Below are positions 28,201 to 31,356 of a DNA stretch of 31,356 nucleotides, piece by piece. Numbering within the stretch: the first letter of the stretch is position 1; each line of letters begins with the position of its first letter. The notes under the pieces are model-generated. The model saw nothing but the letters and a program-made list of their open reading frames with translations, did not search any database and was not told the DNA's origin. Source of the DNA: a virus. Location: positions 1 to 31,356 of the IMG/VR virus record IMGVR_UViG_3300030331_000790; one strand, given 5' to 3'. A program made the translations under genes and the position numbers.

Positions 28201-29586
28201 ATTGATATTGAAGAAGCTGGTCGAAGAGTAGGTCAAAGCACTGAATCTATACAAGAAGATGTTATGAATTTTAAACATCTTTATGATAGAATTGTTGGAA
28301 CATTGATTAAAAATCCAGATCGTTTAGATAACAGGATTGCATTAATATTAAGAAGAGCTGCAGAAACTAATTTTTTAGGTTCTGCTGGTTTAGCTGCAAT
28401 ATCAGAGCCATCAAAAATACTTATGGAACATGAAACAAAAGTGTTTTTTAAAAGTATGTTTGATATGATTGATAGCAATCTAAAAAATATATCAAGAAAA
28501 GATGTTGATCTTTCTGGTGAAGCTAACGATACAGTTCTAGGCTCTTTGCATATGCGTCAAATATCAGAAGAAGTTGGTAATCCTCTTAGAAATGGCATAT
28601 GGGACAAAGCACGTGATGTTTTTTATGTATTAAATATGTTGGGTCCAATAACTAATACATTTAAGTTTTGGGATTCTATTGCACGTAGTCATAAAATTAT
28701 AGATTTATCTGTTAAAATATCAAAAAAACAAAAAATATCAGATCAAGATGCACAATTTATGGCGCAAGCTGGCATTACAGATGAGCTTGCTATTAAAATA
28801 TCTAAACAACCATTTCAAAAAAGTAATAGAGATTTGTATGTTGGTAATACAGAAAAATGGAAAGACCAAGAAGCTACTATTGCATTTCGTCGTGCATTAA
28901 ATGGTGGTGTAATGAATACAATACTTATGGGAACACCAGCAGATAAGCCAATATTAATGGATGGTATAGTTTATGTAAGATTAGATACAATGCGTAGAGC
29001 TGGATTTAAAAATCCTGTAGAAGATGCACAAGTAAAAGGATATACAAGAATAGAAAGTGGTATTTTGGCTATGCCATTACAATTTTACTCATATGCTTTT
29101 GCAGCTGTTAATAAAATTACACTTGCATATGCAAATGGAACTGCAAAAAATAGAGCTGCTGCAGCTGCAATGGCTATGATTCTTGCTTATATGTCGTTAA
29201 AAATAAAAACACCAGATTGGGCTTGGGATAAAATGAGTTACACAGATAGATTTGCCAGGTCATTTGACCAATCTGGATTAGCTGCTTTATACTCTGATAT
29301 TTATTATACTTCTATGCATACTGTAAATGCTTTAGGAGGGCCAGATTTAGGTCTTGGTGTGATTGGTCCAAAATATAAAGATACAGCTTCAGAAGCTGTT
29401 ATAGGGCTTACTGGTGCTGCACCTTCTATTGGTTTTACATATGCACAAGGTTTAAAAGAAATGTTAGTTGGAGATACTGGTGCTGGAGCAAAAGACTTAA
29501 TTCGATCATTGCCTTTTATGCGAGTTTACTGGTGGAAAGACTCAGTAAATGAGATGACAAATGCACTTGATGCGAAAATTGATTGA
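25261..29586 (+). CDS. Internal virion protein, T7 gp16-like, no transglycosylase domain seen
   Basis: The 1441-residue protein has an N-terminal SFVSQIAAGFFDPINFIALP and a following Gly/Ala-rich hydrophobic stretch (about 118-203), a long coiled-coil-rich middle, and a C-terminus (GVMNTILMGTPADKPILMDG, LAMPLQFYSYAFAAVNKITL, ALYSDIYYTSMHTVNALGGP, FMRVYWWKDSVNEMTNALD) typical of gp16-like ejection proteins. In T7 the first part of gp16 is a lytic transglycosylase; I do not see its ES/GxP motifs here. The protein would build the cytoplasmic and inner-membrane end of the ejection tube. It is the largest gene of the window. Confidence 0.85.
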   Translation: MNEKIQRSLAPPIIRPGIRYRSYYDRGSQTYRDSPTFGETFQAQFAYSYDPFYERAKLFFDNKVQEVDDTFDPTQMPNYNQYVDFSDTLNKANNQYHYNKIVKNIDDSFERRRLLMDSSFVSQIAAGFFDPINFIALPFGGPAFGVGKSALRVGVGTATLQAGAEALRHPFDPLSSPTEVAFNIFGAGLAGGVLGGLISVPMTKRSLAEKQLFDNLKDTSKRYDSDYVGAKTDESFVTKEYNDILNIKVPENIRNKDEVWLKQQKDLLIKDIDRLEKRQKETEGYIKKLTEVAKITAFDRLRVRDIPKNINKKIKELSTTKKDLEESININQPTRFSNEINRIRQLNIEIDNLKKQAVEEVLDQQTFFLRGGDETPENFFERQINPKKQELNYVEIAEFQKKVALEKGEDLSVITPRIGGKALAKITNFGPLKSILNKSNNRLIKLYGLKLAMDQGLLLETHVKKVAAKLGEENDTGSVFLDAGPLRGEVLDLYKELSNLWVKGSGNFKLGYNTTNAFRKVKNIIPFGDREEVFEEFLDRIGNKYISKSKDLTREESKAVELVRKFFEKWDGRLQETGILGNLHEMKVRAAEFKDKINKTENSIDELLNKIAVTVSKTADYASSNTSKKKQILDSLEEQFKTRGLTEKQQALRDNILEFIESSEGKDQAKISKIANTKAFKDELDLLNRIIKQFNLSDEAMEFVGMDRADIIRMPIAEIRKAAKANKVSFKETDSILQIRDKLRRAYDKKRKNTVDLRRLQPENFETYFENLLPLLGNKLRGAFVGKTRAISYYRESLLKYEAGIKAAENKIRNIKGEILDEVFFPRYWNKDYIRKNREKLANILKSWIQEPNIKEDGSLDFPNARVWTEDTAIDEFTGLEQTRWNQKELSIDDIDVDARVENIIDSILGENDFANPDNTYFGAGKSKHLKHRKLDIPNELVAEFIETDVAKVMFAYVQRTAPMYQFKKKFGLKDIDEVLIDIEEAGRRVGQSTESIQEDVMNFKHLYDRIVGTLIKNPDRLDNRIALILRRAAETNFLGSAGLAAISEPSKILMEHETKVFFKSMFDMIDSNLKNISRKDVDLSGEANDTVLGSLHMRQISEEVGNPLRNGIWDKARDVFYVLNMLGPITNTFKFWDSIARSHKIIDLSVKISKKQKISDQDAQFMAQAGITDELAIKISKQPFQKSNRDLYVGNTEKWKDQEATIAFRRALNGGVMNTILMGTPADKPILMDGIVYVRLDTMRRAGFKNPVEDAQVKGYTRIESGILAMPLQFYSYAFAAVNKITLAYANGTAKNRAAAAAMAMILAYMSLKIKTPDWAWDKMSYTDRFARSFDQSGLAALYSDIYYTSMHTVNALGGPDLGLGVIGPKYKDTASEAVIGLTGAAPSIGFTYAQGLKEMLVGDTGAGAKDLIRSLPFMRVYWWKDSVNEMTNALDAKID

Positions 29587-29616
29587 TAATTTTTTTAGAA
29601 AGGGTATGATTTTGCC

Positions 29617-31356
29617 ATGACTATAGATTTAACAGATAATGCACCACGAATATCATACACGGTAAGTACATCAACAACGTCATTTGCTGTACCTTTTGAG
29701 TTTTTTGATGACGCAGATTTAGTTGTAGTTGTTGGTGGTACAACAAAAACACTTACTACACATTATACAGTATCTGGTGGAAATGGTGCCACTGGCACAG
29801 TTACTATGACATCTGGAAATGCAGTATCATCTGGTACTGTTATTATATTTAGGGACATAGATTTTAAAAGAACAACAGATTTTCCAACATCTGGTGCTTT
29901 TCCAATAGCTACATTGAATACAGAGCTTGATAGAAACATAGCTTTGTTTGATGACTTGCAAGATCGTATTGATAGATCAGTAAGATTAACTGATAATGAT
30001 GATGCTGCAACTATGACAATACCATTAAAGGCTAGTAGGCTTGGTAAGATACTAGGGTTTCACGCTACAACTGGTGCAGTAGAAGCTGTAGGTGACAGTT
30101 CTACAATTACAACAATACAAAATGCGATTGGTGATAATACACTAACACTTACTGGAGTTATTACTGGTGGTACTATAACAACTGCTGGTACGGTAAACTT
30201 TGGTTCATTGGCTGATGGATCAATAACAATCACGGCTTTTGTTGACGAAGATGATATGTCAAGCAATAGTGCTACACTTGTTCCTACACAACAATCTGTG
30301 AAAGCTTATGTTGATAGTCAGGTTACAGCACAAGACTTAGATGCTACCACAGATAGTGGTACGATAGCGATTGATCTTGATAGTGAAACATTAACCATTG
30401 CTGGTGGTGAGGGTATCGATACTTCTGCTACTGGTAATACGATTACAATTGCTGGTGAAGATGCAAGTACAAGTAACAAGGGTGTAGCTTCTTTTGCTTC
30501 TGCTGATTTTGATGTTAGCTCTGGTGCTGTTAGTATCAAGTCAGGTGGTGTATCAAACGATCAATTAGCTGGCTCTATTGCTGATAGTAAACTATCTACG
30601 ATTACAACGGCAGATAAAGTATCTGGTGCTGCTGTACAGATTGATGGTGCTACAGATGGTACAAGTATAACTGTTGCCGATAGTGATAAGCTGTTGATTG
30701 ATGATGGTGGTACAACCAAATACATCAATGCTTCACAATTAAACTCTTATATTTCTGCTGAAGCTTTAGCTATGGCTGCTGATAATTTATCGGCTGGTGA
30801 TGCAGCAGTTACGCTTACAACTACATCAGGTAATATTACAATTGATGCTCAAGCTAGTGATAGTAATATTATTTTAAAAGGTACAGATGGCTCTACTGAT
30901 ACTACTTTCTTAACTATTTCTGGAGCAGATGCTGGTGCAGCTACCTTTAATAGTGATGTTAAATCAGCAAATGGTAACTTTGTTACAACAGGTTCTAACA
31001 TTGCTCTTAAACATTCTAGTGGAGAAAACTTTTTTACAGCTACTAAAGATGGTGGCTCTGCTATGTATCATGATTCTTATCCAGTTTTTTCTACATCTGG
31101 TCAAAACAAAGGTGCAGTAGGTACAACAAACGGTAATACGTTCTCATTAGATACTCAAAGTACTTTTTTAGAAATAGGAAATAGTGGAATTGCTGGTGGT
31201 ACAGATACTGGTACTGTCGTTCTTTCTGCAACATCTAATGCAAATGATGAAAGAATTGGTGATATACGTTTCGCTAATGCAGCAAATGCTGATGATGATG
31301 GCACAGATGCTGATGGTAAAATGGTTGCTAGAATCCAGACTAAATCTGTTACCTCT
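29617..31356 (+). CDS. Tail fibre, N-terminal part with T7 gp17-like anchor (cut by window end)
   Basis: The ATG at 29617 follows GAAAGGG (spacing 12 bases). The first about 140 residues match the T7 gp17 N-terminal anchor (APRISYTVSTSTTSFAVPFE, IIFRDIDFKRTTDFPTSGAF, LNTELDRNIALFDDLQDRID), which attaches the fibre to the tail tubes. A helical linker and a long Ser/Thr/Gly/Asp-rich beta region follow (TTADKVSGAAVQIDGATDGT; QSVKAYVDSQV). The frame is open to the last base (580 codons). It probably belongs to the same gene as 2-1279, which carries the C-terminal chaperone, with a stretch missing in between. Confidence 0.9.
   Translation, partial: MTIDLTDNAPRISYTVSTSTTSFAVPFEFFDDADLVVVVGGTTKTLTTHYTVSGGNGATGTVTMTSGNAVSSGTVIIFRDIDFKRTTDFPTSGAFPIATLNTELDRNIALFDDLQDRIDRSVRLTDNDDAATMTIPLKASRLGKILGFHATTGAVEAVGDSSTITTIQNAIGDNTLTLTGVITGGTITTAGTVNFGSLADGSITITAFVDEDDMSSNSATLVPTQQSVKAYVDSQVTAQDLDATTDSGTIAIDLDSETLTIAGGEGIDTSATGNTITIAGEDASTSNKGVASFASADFDVSSGAVSIKSGGVSNDQLAGSIADSKLSTITTADKVSGAAVQIDGATDGTSITVADSDKLLIDDGGTTKYINASQLNSYISAEALAMAADNLSAGDAAVTLTTTSGNITIDAQASDSNIILKGTDGSTDTTFLTISGADAGAATFNSDVKSANGNFVTTGSNIALKHSSGENFFTATKDGGSAMYHDSYPVFSTSGQNKGAVGTTNGNTFSLDTQSTFLEIGNSGIAGGTDTGTVVLSATSNANDERIGDIRFANAANADDDGTDADGKMVARIQTKSVTS

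Noticed and set aside
30060-30539. Minus-strand frames in the tail fibre rich in Val, Ile and Pro
   Set aside because: Shadows of the Thr/Ser/Gly-rich fibre repeats on the plus strand.
1-31356. Integrase, transposase, CRISPR array, toxin-antitoxin pair or defence system
   Set aside because: No gene with the corresponding motifs was found. The XRE regulator alone does not support lysogeny or a toxin-antitoxin pair.

Overview
The window is most of a small, AT-rich (roughly one-third G+C) tailed-phage genome with a T7-like (podovirus) virion. The virion genes read in T7 order: large terminase, portal, scaffold, a gp13/DUF2833-like protein, capsid, tail tubes A and B, three internal virion proteins and a tail fibre. 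The non-structural part is not T7-like. I see no phage RNA polymerase, DNA polymerase, primase or helicase. The early genes instead encode an initiator-like helix-turn-helix protein, a PD-(D/E)XK exonuclease, a Rad52/ERF-like annealing protein, an SSB-like protein, a resolvase-like nuclease and a small XRE regulator. Low G+C and several small genes I remember from marine phages suggest a marine alphaproteobacterial host, possibly SAR11 (Pelagibacterales) and an HTVC010P-type phage. That host guess is an inference from memory, not a search result.

Layout. (1) 2-4045, plus strand: the C-terminal part of the tail fibre with an S74 chaperone domain, then small, mostly overlapping genes including two holin-like membrane proteins, ending with an M15 peptidase endolysin. 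(2) 4011-9996, minus strand: the early block of replication, recombination and regulation genes, mostly joined by ATGA or TAATG overlaps. Two sigma70-like promoters serve it (10031-10058 and 6107-6135). Several of its genes share a GGGATACACA-type leader. (3) 10108-10464, minus: a separate gene with its own hairpin terminator. (4) 10465-10788: a hairpin- and palindrome-rich gap of higher G+C just before the small terminase gene, the best candidate for the packaging (cos/pac) site. (5) 10789-12581, plus: small terminase and a cassette of tiny, very basic proteins. (6) 12581-29586, plus: the packaging, head, tail and ejection-protein operon. (7) 29617-31356, plus: the N-terminal part of a tail fibre, cut by the window end.

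Both window ends lie inside tail-fibre coding sequence, which suggests a circular or permuted genome cut in that gene. The ends do not join directly: the frame is wrong and a stop codon appears, so some sequence is missing between them. If the genome is circular, late genes run rightward from about 10.8 kb round to 4.0 kb and early genes run leftward from about 10.0 to 4.0 kb. The two transcripts converge at 4011-4045, and the divergent centre is the presumed packaging region.

The least conventional signals are three 21-bp iterons inside the initiator gene (a lambda-O-like origin candidate), the shared early translation leader with a copy in a hairpin loop on the opposite strand, a plus-strand terminator inside the minus-strand early block, a hairpin between the ribosome-binding site and the start of the tail-tube A gene, and the palindrome/G-quadruplex-like cluster before the small terminase gene.
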